The notes: generated by a model not told the origin, from the letters alone. A stretch of 64,000 nucleotides of DNA from Chionoecetes opilio (GCA_016584305.1 JACEEZ010020254.1:28689-92688); one strand, 5' to 3'; positions 9,916-20,714 are shown, numbered from the stretch's first letter. Made by a program: numbers and translations.

Positions 9916-11430
9916 GTGTAGTTAATACTCTTTACCATCTCTCAATGTCACTGACTATACTAAAAAAATAACATAGATGACATCAGAAAACTACACCGAA
10001 GTCAGCTCAACACAAGTGACAAAACTCGCTTAACTCAACCCGAATAACAGCTTACACAGGTAGAAACTGCAATCAAATATGAACCTACACATAATTCATG
10101 CAAAATAATTATAGAAAATTTGTGCATTAACAAAAAAAAAACTGGTGTAATGTGACACTTTTTTTCTTTTTTTTATCATCACCCTTGATGGTTAAATAGA
10201 AGTGTTTCCCCTACATTGAATAAAAAAAAAAGTGCACGAAGAAAAACTGCTACGTTACAGGGCTAACTGAACCAAAAAACGTATAAGTAGAACAATTACT
10301 ACCAACACTTCACTGTACACTTAATCAAAGGAAATACTCACTTACTACACACCGCTGTTACATACTAAACATGTCTGTGTTGTTTGTGTATCACTCAACA
10401 AAATATTATGTCACAACGTATAAGAAATCCTTACCTCACGGCAACATTGCAACACAATTTCAGCACTCTTACGAGACTGGCAACTCAACACACACAGCCG
10501 TGCGCAGCGCCGACCAATCAGGGCGCGACGCCTTCAAAAGCGCGCGAAGACCATAAATGCCGGAGCCATTAAAACTCCAGGAAACCTGTGACGTATTTTC
10601 TAGCCACTCACAACTCACAACAACCGTAACGTCACTAAAACAACGAATCAGACGCCAGGATTTCTCTGACGTCACTACATCTAGGCGCGAAACGCTCTCT
10701 CCTTCCCACCAGAATCACAAAAAAAAAAAAAAATATACACTGGCCCTTTCTAACACTCCCTACTGCCAATAAACTGGTTACAGTACTCACAGTAGCGAAG
10801 GTACTTATCTGGCAGTGAAGTACACTTAGGGATGAAGAAATCCGTAGGGGTGAGAGGATCCTTATGGAGGAGGGAATCCTACACGAGACTCCTGCAGCTT
10901 CAGTCGACAATCCCACGAGACGTCCTGTGGGATGACGGTATCCTTGCTGTGCACGCTTGCTGGTGCACGTGAAGATAACGTACAATCCACCTGTAGACGT
11001 GTAGAGGACAGCAAGACGTAATAATCCCCTGGAGTCGTGCAGATAACCCAACGCGACAACACTCAACGCCTCACAACACAGCAATTTCTCAAGTCACTGC
11101 TGTCGTCGTCGATTATAGTCCTTAGGCAGCTTAAACAAGGCAGAAGACAACACTGGTCACACTGCACACTGTTTCTAAACCACACCAACACTGTAGGCAT
11201 AAGCAACCTTTCAAACAGTGAGGGACAAGGTGGCTGGGCCAGCTATGAGCGGCATGGAAACTCCGCCACGCCGGTTAGCTGTGCTAATTCCTCCTGTAGG
11301 AGGCTCTTCGGAGCTTGGGTTCTTCTTTTAGCTGCCACCATGATGTGCCAGCCTCTCTAGGACCTCCCAATGTCTCTTTCCAGTAGGGAAAGGAAACACC
11401 GTAGTAGTTTGATGGGTTTAATCCTTAGAG
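9916..11430. other. Gypsy leader and probable LTR-containing DNA, boundaries not resolved
   Basis: This is where the 5' LTR and primer-binding site of the minus-strand gypsy element should lie. I see A/T runs at 10134-10180 and 10227, a GC-richer stretch with CCAATCAGGGCGCGAC near 10514, and a run of A at 10718-10732. I cannot find a second LTR copy to define ends, because the 3' LTR is gone. No convincing coding frame is present. Confidence 0.35.
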
Positions 11431-11437
11431 GCTCGAC

Positions 11438-11542
11438 GGACCATGACCTGACGTAGTCCGTGGCCACCGAGATGTCTCTCGGTGGTCTCGCGTAGTCACG
11501 GTCCAAGACACACTGGCGTATGGCGGGAAAGCCACTTACGCC
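11438..11542. other. Cluster of stem-loops
   Basis: An outer stem pairs GGACCATGAC (11438-11447) with GTCACGGTCC (11495-11504), 9 of 10 pairs. It encloses a perfect 9-bp hairpin, CCACCGAGA-TGTC-TCTCGGTGG (11464-11485). A second structure follows: GGCGTA, then GGC-GGGAAA-GCC, closed by TACGCC (11515-11542). This could be a structured RNA or a structured part of an LTR or leader. Its identity is unknown. Confidence 0.5.
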
Positions 11543-11659
11543 TTGAGTTACCGCTTATGGTTTAACATAGGGTTTACATGTTCCTTTTAAGAAGGTTCTT
11601 ATATATATAGGTTTTATAGGTTAGGTGATACGTTATGTAGGTTTATACATCATGTGCTG

Positions 11660-12712
11660 TTACCACCAGCACAGAGAAGGATGACCAAAATAATACATGG
11701 GAGGCGTAACTTTAGTTATGACAGGAGATTGAAGCTATTAACTTTACACCCAATTGAGAGGCGTAACCGTGTAATGAACATAAATACCACCGGAACCACT
11801 AAGCCAAGTAGTATATACCTCTTGGCGTAGTTGGTTAAGTTGGGTGCAAATCTGGTGTTAGCGACGGTTCGATCCGCGTGGGGCAAGGAAAAGGGAAATA
11901 ATTCATATCCGAATTATGATTACCAGCTTGAGTCCTATGTGTATTGGAAGGACATACTGACGGGATTTCAGAAGGTAACTGTGAACCAGGGGGTCACAGT
12001 TACCTTTTTTACCTTTGTATTTTTTGTAGCTTTATTTACCTTTGTATTTTTTGTAGCTTTTTTTACCTTTGTCTTACTTCTTGTTTTACCTTTACTCTTA
12101 CCAGAGGAAAAGCTTCTGTTGGGCCCGGAGATAACCCCCATAGAAGCATTACTTGACTCCGCAATACGGCCACATACAAGTCTCTGTTAACAGGGCATAG
12201 TTCAACAACCCCTTGACTAAGACTACCCCTTCAGGAATCCCCCTCAGAATATCTAAACAGCAAGAAAGAGTAAAGAGAAGAGAGAAGATAAGAAGAAATA
12301 TACAAGAAGAAAGACGACCCTCCCCCCCTTCATAAGCGCAGAGTAAGGGGTGATCTGATAGAAGTGTTTAAGTGGATTAAGGGATACAATAAAGGAGATG
12401 TAGGAAAAGTTCATACGGCTAGTAATCAGGGTAGAACAAAAAGTAACGGATTCAAGCTGGAAAGGCATCGATTTAAAAAAGAAATACGGAAAAACTGGTT
12501 CACAAATAGGGTGGTAAATGATTTGAATGGACTCAGTAGACAGGTAGTTAGTGCAAAGTTATTAGGGAACTTTAAAAGGAGGCTAGCCAATTCATGGATG
12601 GGGATGAAAGGTGGATGTACTAGATAGTGTTAAGTAACACGAACTACCTCGTGTAGGTCTCGAGACCTCTTGTAGCTTCCTTATTTTCTTACGTTCTAAT
12701 AATTCCATGACA
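11660..12712 (+). mobile_element. CR1-like LINE 3' end, 5'-truncated, split by a SINE
   Basis: The first part (11660-11763) reads RRMTKIIHGRRNFSYDRRLK, and the second (12336-12627) reads LIEVFKWIKGYN...FKLERHRFKKEIRKNWF. These are the conserved C-terminal part of CR1/Jockey-group reverse transcriptases. The 3' UTR ends with TTGTAGCTTCCTTATTTTCT and a short imperfect repeat tail. The copy at 26374-27028 has the same sequence uninterrupted, which shows that 11764-12335 is an insertion. Truncation at the 5' end is normal for LINE copies. Confidence 0.85.
11764..12335 (+). mobile_element. tRNA-derived SINE, family A, nested in the CR1-like LINE
   Basis: The head carries both internal RNA polymerase III promoter boxes: TGGCGTAGTTGG (A box, 11823-11834) and GGTTCGATCC (B box, 11866-11875), 31 bp apart. 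The body (GGAAGGACATACTGACGGGA, TCTGTTGGGCCC, AGGAATCCCCCTCAGAATA, AAGAAAGAGTAAAGAGAAGA) is shared with the minus-strand copy at 20185-20590. This copy also has a T-rich duplicated stretch (TACCTTTGTATTTTTTGTAG, 12010-12080). The tail ends in an A/G-rich run and C tract at about 12315-12328. The first 50 bp of the insertion are not tRNA-like. Confidence 0.8.
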
Positions 12713-13039
12713 ATCTTGAATCCTCGATAGTGGGGAGGGCTATCAAGATCAGGGAAAATGTGGTTAAAAAACTTAATAAATGAAGAAAGTAGGTGAATAG
12801 AACCTAACCTAACCTAAAGAAGTGAATAACTGAAAAATAAGTCAATATAATCTAACCTAACCGGTATTATTCCAGAAAAGCACAATACTCACTACGAAGG
12901 GCATCTATGCGTTATATGAGGTGTCTTCTGCACATACAAGCCACTGGTGTATTGCTGTTCCATTATTACGGCACTGGTTAGATATGTATGTGTAAAATCT
13001 TAGTATATCCCAACAGCAGACGCCACAGGACATTTAACT
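12713..13039. other. Intergenic, with AACCT repeats and a dispersed repeat copy
   Basis: AACCTAACCTAACCTAA at about 12808 and CTAACCTAACC near 12850 are short TTAGG-type tracts. 12866-12962 (TATTATTCCAGAAAAG ... ACATACAAGCCACTGGTGTA) is an inverted copy of 21478-21575. No gene is seen. Confidence 0.6.
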
Positions 13040-13510
13040 TCTTCGACGCTGTTTTCAAGATATGTGAGATTTCCAATTCAGATTTTTTGTAAAGAACCGT
13101 CCAAGAATGTTCATTGTCGTAGAAGGAGATAGTTGATTGTCAGTGAAGAAGAGTGGATAGTTATCTGGTAGGTTTTGTCGAGTAGATACGTGAAGAAATT
13201 GGGTTTTTGAGGCATTAAGCAAAACAAGGTTTGCTTTGCCCCAATCAGAAATTATAGAAAGATCAGAATTTAGGCGCTCGGGGGCATCTCTCCGTGAATC
13301 ACTTAGTTCCTGTTGAGTTGGACGTCTAATAAATGACGTTGAAAATGCAGTTTAGAATCATCAGCGTAGGAGTGGATAGGGCTTTGAGTTAGACTTAGAA
13401 GATCATTATTGAATAATAGTAAGAGAGTGGGTGATAAGACAGAACTCTGAGGAACTAGACTATTGATAGACTTAAGAGAAGAACAATTTCCGTCTACAGT
13501 AGACTAATGA
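13040..13510 (-). pseudogene. Decayed LINE reverse transcriptase fragment
   Basis: On the minus strand from about 13480 one frame reads SLVPQSSVLSPTLLLLFNND, then SPIHSYADDSKLHFQRH. This is the palm region with the YADD catalytic box (plus-strand about 13357-13371). Family-type residues go on in other frames (SDSRRDAPERLNSDLS; SDWGKANLVLLNASKTQFL) to about 13060. Frameshifts and stops break it repeatedly. The pattern is Jockey-like and is distinct from the CR1-like copies nearby. It is a relic. Confidence 0.8.
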
Positions 13511-13966
13511 GTAGGCGTCTGCAAATAGGGTAATCATATGTAAATGCATATTTTTGTCATTTTTGTGTAAACTTTCATATTCGTAATTTTACTATACACG
13601 TACTTGGAAAATTCTTGGGTATTATAATAAAGTCTTCAACCTCTTATATCATTTGAAAGTATAATAACCATAGGGAATATTATATTTAGCGATATCTAGA
13701 CGGCGCCAGTGTGAAACCGACTTAAATCATCAGTGGACAGTAGCTGTACGTGACGAATTAAGTATCTGTGTACCAAAAGACAACCACAGGTTTCACATTA
13801 GAGAAGCAAATTTCATTATCACATTGGCTTAAAAAATAACATTTCCTTGAACCATATATTTGTTCATATGATATTTTGCCTTCATTTATCGTATGCCTTT
13901 TCATCTTTATCAATAAACGATTAAGTTATTGTTGTAGTTATTATCTGTTTTCGTTTTGTTTATATG
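13511..13966. other. AT-rich intergenic DNA, nothing recognised
   Basis: There is no coding frame, tRNA-like box or clear repeat in this stretch. Confidence 0.5.
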
Positions 13967-13983
13967 TGTTACTAGCCGCAAAG

Positions 13984-14080
13984 CCGCCCTCCGGGCGGAC
14001 TTTTTGGCTAGCTCCTGCGGAGGGCTATTGGTGGGCCTTCGGCCCACCACCTGTGTTTGGTGGGACTTCGGCCCACCAAA
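13984..14080. repeat. Three consecutive GC-rich hairpins, two with C(UUCG)G loops
   Basis: CCGCCCTCCGGGCGG lies at 13984-13998, GGTGGGCCTTCGGCCCACC at 14030-14048, and TTTGGTGGG-ACTTCGG-CCCACCAAA at 14056-14080. The last two share the stem sequence and a UUCG-type tetraloop. Confidence 0.8.
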
Positions 14081-14139
14081 CATGGACTCTCCAGATAGCC
14101 CCTTCTAACTTTCCTGAAATCATGGATGTAGAAATGTAT

Positions 14140-15596
14140 GTATTCCCCCCACCCATTACCCATCACCCCCCCCACCCATTCACTCACCCATTACCCATCA
14201 CCACACACCCATTCACTCACCCATTACCCATCACCTCCCACCCATTCACTGACCCATTACCCATCACCACACACCCATTCACTCACCCATTACCCATCAC
14301 CACACACCCATTCACTCACCCATTACCCATCACCCCCCACCCATTCACTCACCCATTACCCATCACCCCTCACCCATTAACTCACCCATTACCCATCACC
14401 ACACACCCATTCACTCACCCATTACCCATCACCCCACACCCATTCACTCACCCATTACCCATCACCCCCCACCCATTCACTCACCCATTACCCATCACCA
14501 CACACCCATTCACTCGCCCATTACCCATCACCACACACCCATTCACTCACCCATTACCCGTCACCCCCCACCCATTCACTCACCCATTACCCATCACCCC
14601 CCACCCATTCACTCACCCATTACCCATCACCACACACCCATTCACTCACCCATTACCAATCACCCCCACCCATTCACTCACCCATTACCCATCACCACAC
14701 ACCCATTCACTCACCCATTACCCATCACCACACACCCATTCACTCACCCATTACCCATCACCACACACCCATTCACTCACCCATTACCCATCACCCCCCA
14801 CCCATTCACTCACCCATTACCCATCACCCCCCACCCATTCACTCACCCATTACCCATCACCCCCCACCCATTCACTCACCCATTACCCATCACCCCCCAC
14901 CCATTCACTCACCCATTACCCATCACCCCCCACCCATTCACTCACCCATTACCCATCACCCCCCACCCATTCACTCACCCATTACCATCACCCCCCACCC
15001 ATTCACTCACCCATTACCCATCACCACACACCCATTCACTCACCCATTACCCATCACCCCCCACCCATTCACTCACCCATTACCCATCACCACACACCCA
15101 TTCACTCCACCATCACCCCCCACCCATTCACTCACCCATTACCCATCACCCCCCACCCATTCACTCACCCATTACCCATCACCACACACCCATTACCCAT
15201 CACCCCCATCCATTCACTCACCCATTACCCATCACCACACACCCATTCACTCACCCATTACCCATCACCCCCCACCCATTCACTCACCCCCACCCATTCA
15301 TTCACCCATTACCCATCACCCCCCACCCATTCACTCACCCATTACCCATCACCACACACCCATTCACTCACCCATTACCCATCACCACACACCCATTCAC
15401 TCACCCATTACCCATCACCCCCAACCCATTCACTCACCCATTACCCATCACCACACACCCATTCACTCAGCCATTACCCATCACCCCCCACCTATTCCCT
15501 CACCCATCACCCATCACCCCCCACCCATTCACTCACCCATCACCCCACACCCATTACCCATCACCCCACCCATTCACTCACCCATTACCCATCACC
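14140..15596. repeat. 33-bp minisatellite, about 44 copies
   Basis: The unit is CCCATTCACTCACCCATTAC followed by CCATCACCACACA, with a CACACA/CCCCCA variant at the end. Thirty-three bases is eleven codons, so the array makes a 592-codon frame (13876-15654) repeating HPFTHPLPITT. That frame is a by-product of the period and is not evidence of a protein. Occasional one-base losses shift the frame, giving SLTHYPSPHTH and similar. Confidence 0.95.
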
Positions 15597-15662
15597 CTAC
15601 ATCAAGGCTTCCTCAATTCTCGCAACCCACTTTTGTTTTCACAATTCTCGCTAATAGGCTGC

Positions 15663-15663
<1 letters not shown>

Positions 15664-15692
<29 letters not shown>
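15664..15692. repeat. Poly(A) run
   Basis: An uninterrupted run of about 29 A separates the minisatellite from the tail of the element. Confidence 0.95.
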
Positions 15693-15693
<1 letters not shown>

Positions 15694-15797
15694 TGATCGG
15701 ATCATCTCATAAGTGGGCTTATAACCTTCCCCTGGTCAACCTGATTCCAAAAATGTGCCATATGAGGTGTTTGCGCCACGGGGGGCGGAACCTATAC

Positions 15798-15808
15798 CAC
15801 ACACACAC

Positions 15809-15867
<59 letters not shown>

Positions 15868-15868
15868 C
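15798..15868. repeat. (CAGA)n microsatellite
   Basis: ACACACAC passes into about 15 copies of CAGA, just before the TTATATTATTATAGAT end. Confidence 0.95.
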
Positions 15869-16093
15869 ACTTTCGCTTATATTATTATAGATGATATTGG
15901 TTATTGATATATATTTTTTTGTGTTTACAGATATGGTTGATTTTGTGTGTGTGAATGAAAACCTCCGTATGAGGTTTCCTGAACAAATAGTTTGATATCA
16001 GTTATGCATTTTTCTTTTCCGCATTGTGAATACACTTAAGAAAAACGTAACTTATTTATTGCGTATTCCAGTTACAAGAAGAAATAAATATAC

Positions 16094-17896
16094 TACCGTA
16101 TTTGCCGGCGCATAAGACGCACCTCCGCATAAGACGCACCCCTATTTTACAAGGTTTTGAGAAGAAAAAAAATATTGGGGTTTTTGAAGGAAGTTTTTTT
16201 TTTATTATTATTTAGCAAAAGTTATATATATATATATATAAAAAAAAAAAAAAAAGGATTTGTAGGGGAAAGCAAATGATTATGAGCATGTACTTAAATA
16301 CAATATTCACTGTGCAGTGAATGTGAATGAAAAATCATACTAGTTAAAATGTAAAGGGAATGACAGGGTAACCAAAATCGGTCATCATTTATTGCAAGAT
16401 GCCCCCACGAATTGATATTCTAATATTTTGCTACCTATGACATATAGCTCAGATTTAATGTTGTAGGTATGCCTTTGTTGCTTTTCTGCTATGTGTTTAG
16501 ACTTTGTGGAAAATTTGCAGTATAGATATTGGTATTATTTTGGTAGTGGGCTTTCAAAAGTCCTAGGATTCTTACCTACATCATCGTGTAGCTTTCTTCA
16601 TTCTGAGTATTTTGAGCCCCATTTCCCATGGCGCAATTGAATAATAATGGCATTACACGTAGTACCAAAAATCTACCGTTATTTCAGCCAGAAAGTTAAG
16701 TTAGGTTAAATCAGATTAGGTTAGGTTAGAGGTGGGGTTTGGTTTAGTAACAGATGATATAGAGAAAAAACGAAAATTACCCATAATATGGCAGTGTGAA
16801 GCGTAGCAATGTTTGCGGGGCGGAACTGGAAGGGCAGGTTGCTCCCCCCCCCACACATATACATATAAACAAACATTGATTTCCGACAAAAACGAGAGCC
16901 AGATTAATTCAAAACACATCAAACCTATTCAGGAGGACTAAGTTTCGGCCTCGAAATCGGTGGTTGTCCAATAACAAAAATTCACGAAGATATTTAGGTA
17001 ACACTGTAAGGTAACCATCTCTAACTTGTTGTTATTATTGTAATTGTTGAAGGGTACCGTTGTCGGGATCGACAATTTTTGCCGCGCACCTCTTGTCCCC
17101 ACTTTGTACAATGACTCGCTGTCAAATAAACAACAAAGTCACGACGCCCTTTCTCCATCCTTGTGTGAATAGACAGACTCCCCAAGATACTACACCTCCC
17201 TCTCACCGCTCACACTCCTTCACCGCTCACACTCCTTCACCGCTCACACTCCTTCAAATAAAACTTTAACACGCTCTTTGTTTCACTATTCCATTTATCA
17301 ACAATACTCATTCCAGCGAAGATTCCATCACCATTTTCTGCCTCCCTTCTATCATCTCCTTCCAACTGTTGTGTCAACCTGTGTGGCCCGAGTCGAATGC
17401 GGGTTAATTAAGGCGTCATCTAATATGCGGGATGTTTTGTCTTTTCCATGGGTGCGGGGAGGAGTCTGAGCGGTAATGACCCATGATGGGGGCGCGGAGG
17501 GCGTCACCGAGTGAAGTATCCCAGGTGAAGCGGCAGACCTGAGATATCAGACGTTTTACAATGGAGAGCAGCAGCCGGGTGTGGATGATGTTTACATCTG
17601 ACACGGCCATCTTGACAGCAACAATCGCTATCTTGTTGCCCCAGCTCTTATTTTCTCTTAAACTCCAACCTTTTCTTAGTATTATGCATTACTGTTGATA
17701 ACACAGTTACCAATTTGTGCTCAGTGGACTACTGCTCAACACAGATCACTCCAGACCCCTTAGTAATACACCACCGGCTGTTCTGCATTCTCTGCCCGAC
17801 CTCTCATGCGCTAATATGGCCGCATTAGACGCAGGGTGAACTTTGCATTCCTTTTTAAGGGAAAAAACTGCGTCTTATGCGCCGGCAAATACGGTA
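16094..17896. mobile_element. Non-autonomous DNA transposon with perfect 28-bp TIRs
   Basis: The left end TACCGTATTTGCCGGCG... (16094-16121) and the right end ...CGCCGGCAAATACGGTA (17869-17896) match as exact inverted repeats over 28 bp. A flanking TA is compatible with a short target duplication. There is no transposase. The interior has a TA microsatellite and A run near 16220-16255, a dispersed repeat (16530-16660), TTAGG-like DNA near 16705, a GCGGGGCGG patch (16815) and a CACTCCTTCACCGCT triplet repeat near 17210-17250. A superfamily cannot be assigned from the ends alone. Confidence 0.85.
16530..16660 (+). repeat. Dispersed repeat D1, copy 1
   Basis: The stretch around GGGCTTTCAAAAGTCCTAGG and CATCATCGTGTAG matches, inverted, the sequence at 40175-40320 over about 130 bp, with scattered differences. 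Confidence 0.8.
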
Positions 17897-18124
17897 TATT
17901 GTTTTCCTTATTAACTTTAAGTTTATAAAAGAGAAGGAAAAAAAAATTAATAATGAATTTTTAAATTTATTATGTAGGGGTTCCCTATGACATGAAAATT
18001 ATTGTAAGGGTTCCACAATTGGAAAAAGTTTGAGAAACGCTGCAAGTTTTTGAAGGTTAGGTTAGGTTCGGCCTGGGTAATAATCCCCCCAGCAAGCTGG
18101 GTAGAGCGGACCACTCGGCGGCTG
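17897..18124. other. AT-rich spacer with repeat-like termini
   Basis: GGGGTTCCCTATGACATG and GGGTTCCACAATTGG...GAGAAACGCTGC near 17975-18045 resemble ends of hAT-type repeats, but I cannot pair them. GGTTAGGTTAGG follows at 18055-18066. No gene is seen. Confidence 0.4.
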
Positions 18125-18410
18125 GCGGGCGGTCTGGCGAATGTGGTTAGCGTCATGGTTGGTGAGCTCGATGTCCAGAGTACGAATCCTGCCGGGGGCA
18201 ACTCTTTTGGCCATTTTTAACGTGGTCGACAACAGCCTGGGAGGTGAGCACAAGGTCCCGAGTTCAAGTACCACCAAGAAGCAACTGTAAATCCATCGTC
18301 GAGTGGCTGAATAAATCTACATGATGCATTCCTGTTCCTACGACTGCGACTTCAAGTGCGGCGGAGGGACAACAGGTGGCAGCATGAGCCTGAACTGAGA
18401 TGAAGGTAGG
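18125..18410 (+). mobile_element. tRNA-derived SINE, family B, copy 1 (degenerate)
   Basis: The head is tRNA-like with a decayed A box (TGGCGAATGTGGTTAGC) and B box (AGTACGAATCC, 18179-18189). A second tRNA-like 3' half follows in the body (GGTCCCGAGTTCAAGT, about 18255). The body (CAACTGTAAATCCATCGTCG, GCGACTTCAAGTGCGGCG, CAACAGGTGGCAGC) matches the better-kept minus-strand copy at 20715-20993. Confidence 0.8.
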
Positions 18411-18658
18411 CTATCATAGAAAAACGGACCTGCATCTATTACATCACAGGTGTCACTATAAAAATACCGGCGCTCTAGGCTTCAACGTGAAAAAAAACTT
18501 GCTTTCGTACAATTCCGTCACTTCCATGGTTTCTGAGACACTGGTTATTGTTTCTTGGCCAAGTTTTAGTGCTTTTGCAATTTTTTGTGCCTTTTTTTTT
18601 TGTGGCTTCTTTATTTTACGTTGAAGCCAATAACGCCAGTAGGCTATTTATTATATCA
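18411..18658. other. Spacer, nothing recognised
   Basis: This is single-copy-looking DNA with T runs at 18590-18600. It is the target region of the fold-back element. Confidence 0.4.
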
Positions 18659-18666
18659 GTCTGGAG

Positions 18667-20139
18667 CAAGGAAGCTAGAGTACAAGGAAATCCGACTCCA
18701 CAGTAAAGTTTGAAACCCGTAAGGTGCTGCCATCTATGTCGAACACAGGGTGTCTCTCTAGCTTCCTTGGTGGCGATGGTGGTGGTACTTGCCTCGCCGC
18801 AACCCAAAACCCTTGTGTTGCCTCAAAAAAATATTCATATTTCTTGGCTTTACTCATCTCTTACACAAGATAGGCCTATTTTGTTTGCATCAGTGAATCA
18901 GGCAGTGATTGTTCAACAACAACATACCATTCATAACTCAATAGGGTAAAAAATAAAGTCATGACTGACTATCACAGGAGTAGGCGAATTTTTAGGTTTT
19001 CAGTGCATTGAAATGTTGTACTCCTACCCGATATAACCAAGCTACCAGATGATATTTATGAAAGCTGAGCCTACCATCGTGTTCATAATACATTGCTGCA
19101 TATCATGAGCATAAAAAAGTTACACTAAGACTACACTAATATTAAGATAATTGAAGGAAAGTAAAAGAGTGTATAAACAGTTTTTCTTGCTTATTTTGCT
19201 TCAACTCGCTGTAACTCCATCAGTTTTGGTCGCATTCAATTTTCAAGAACAGTTTCAAAATCCTTATACGTTTCCGCTTCCTGTGGTATGTAGCACGTAC
19301 CAATAAGGAAAAGAGTAGGTGGTCAAAATGGCTAAGAAAGTTCAACTACTACTGCAAACTGGCACAGTGACGGGTGAGCATTGCTCCCTCCCTATACAGG
19401 AGAGACTGTTCTCGGGAGAGCTATCAGAGGCTCCACCCGTCACGGTACCAGTTTGAAACAGTTTAACATTCTTAGCCATTTTGACCACCTACCCTTTTCC
19501 TTATTGGTACGTGCTACATACCACAGGAAGCGGAAAAGTATAAGGATTTTGAAACAGTGCTTGAAAATTGAATGCGACCAAAACTGATGGAGTTACAGCG
19601 AGTTGAAGCAAATAAGCAAGAAAAAATATTTATACACTCTTTTACTTTCCTTCAATTATCTTAATATTAGTATTGTCTTCCTGTAATTTTTTTATGCTCA
19701 TGATATGCAGCAATGTATTATGAACACGGTGGTAGGCTCAGCTTTCATAAATATCATCTGGTAGCTTGGTTATATCGGGTAGGAGTACAACATTTCAATG
19801 CACTGAAAACCTAAAAATTCGCCTACTCCTGTGATAGTCAGTCATGACTTTATTTTTTACCCTATTGAGTTATGAATGGTATGTTGTTGTTGAACAATCA
19901 CTGCCTGATTCACTGATGCAAACAAAATAGGCCTATCTTGTGTAAGAGATGAGTAAAGCCAAGAAATATGAATATTTTTTTGAGGCAACACAAGGGTTTT
20001 GGGTTGCGGCGAGGCAAGTACCACCACCATCGCCACCAAGGAAGCTAGAGAGACACCCTGTGTTCGACATAGATGGCAGCACCGTACGGGTTTCAAACTT
20101 TACTGTGGAGTCGGATTTCCTTGTACTCTAGCTTCCTTG
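18667..20139. mobile_element. Fold-back DNA element: 1.47-kb near-perfect palindrome with 8-bp target duplication
   Basis: The left arm (18667-19376) and right arm (19434-20139) are inverted copies about 710 bp long, differing at only a few positions, around a 57-bp spacer. The tips are CAAGGAAGCTAGAG and CTCTAGCTTCCTTG. GTCTGGAG flanks both sides (18659-18666 and 20140-20147), a clear 8-bp target duplication, so insertion was by a cut-and-paste type transposase. CTCTAGCTTCCTTGG recurs inward at 18756-18770, so the outer 104 bp is itself TIR-bounded. The 79-codon frames in each arm are mirror copies with no recognised domain. Transcribed, it would form a long hairpin RNA. Confidence 0.93.
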
Positions 20140-20184
20140 GTCTGGAGGGACGTGATGGTTGGCCCTCCGCCCGTTGGTTTGTGA

Positions 20185-20590
20185 TGGGGGGGGGGAAGGG
20201 TGTCTTCTTGCTTCTTCTTACTCCTTTTTATCTTCTCTCTTCTCCTTTTACTCTTTCTTGCTGTTGCTGTTGAGGTATTCTGAGGGTGATTCCTGCAGGG
20301 GCAGTATTGGTCAAGGGGGGAATATCCAAGCCCTGTCGACAGAGACTTACGACGACGGCATAGTGGCCGTAAGATGGAGCCAAGTGATGCTTTTGTGGGA
20401 AATTCTGTGTGGACCCAACAGAGGCTTCACCTTGCCCTGGGCCACATTTACCTTTTGAAATCCCGTCAGTATGTCTTTCCAACAGACATGGAAGGACATT
20501 ATGTTTTCCATTCCCCGCACCGGATTCTAACCCATGCTACACCAGATTTTGCACCAAACACGGGCGCGTTAACCATCTCTGTCAATAAGA
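20185..20590 (-). mobile_element. tRNA-derived SINE, family A, copy 2
   Basis: On the minus strand this has a tRNA-like head (AGATGGTTAACGCGCC, B box GGTTAGAATCC at 20522-20532). The body matches 11764-12335: GGAAAGACATACTGACGGGA, CTGTTGGGTCC, CAGGAATCACCCTCAGAATA, then an AGAAAGAGTAAAAGGAGAAG tail and C tract at 20184-20200. It lacks the T-rich expansion of copy 1. Confidence 0.8.
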
Positions 20591-20714
20591 ACGTTCCACT
20601 TGACCGAAGTGGTTCTGGTGTATTTGTGTTCATTACAGGTTGGCGCAGGCTGGATTTTGATAGTGCCACCTGTGATGTTATAGGTGAAGATCCGTTTTAT
20701 ATGATGGTCTACCC
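20591..20714. other. Spacer between two SINEs
   Basis: Nothing is recognised here. A 273-codon plus frame spans SINE A, this spacer and SINE B and is not a gene. Confidence 0.4.

Larger units (their letters stand above)
13968..15893 (+). mobile_element. Composite repeat element with hairpin head, minisatellite core and CAGA tail
   Basis: The block opens with TTACTAGCCGCAAAGCCGCC and three GC-rich hairpins, continues with a 33-bp minisatellite, an A(29) run and a (CAGA)n tract, and closes with TTCGCTTATATTATTATAGA. A TACTAGC-type start and a TTATATTATTATAGAT-type end after a short tandem repeat recall termini of RTE-type or related non-autonomous elements, but that link is inference. No transposition protein is seen. 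Confidence 0.45.

Noticed and set aside
14140..15596. CRISPR-like array
   Set aside because: Units are contiguous with no unique spacers, and the context is eukaryotic.
13876..15654. 592-codon plus-strand frame
   Set aside because: It is created by a 33-bp tandem repeat with no stop in frame; no domain and no start context.
18710..20096. Mirror 79-codon frames as a duplicated gene
   Set aside because: They are the two arms of a fold-back element and show no domain.
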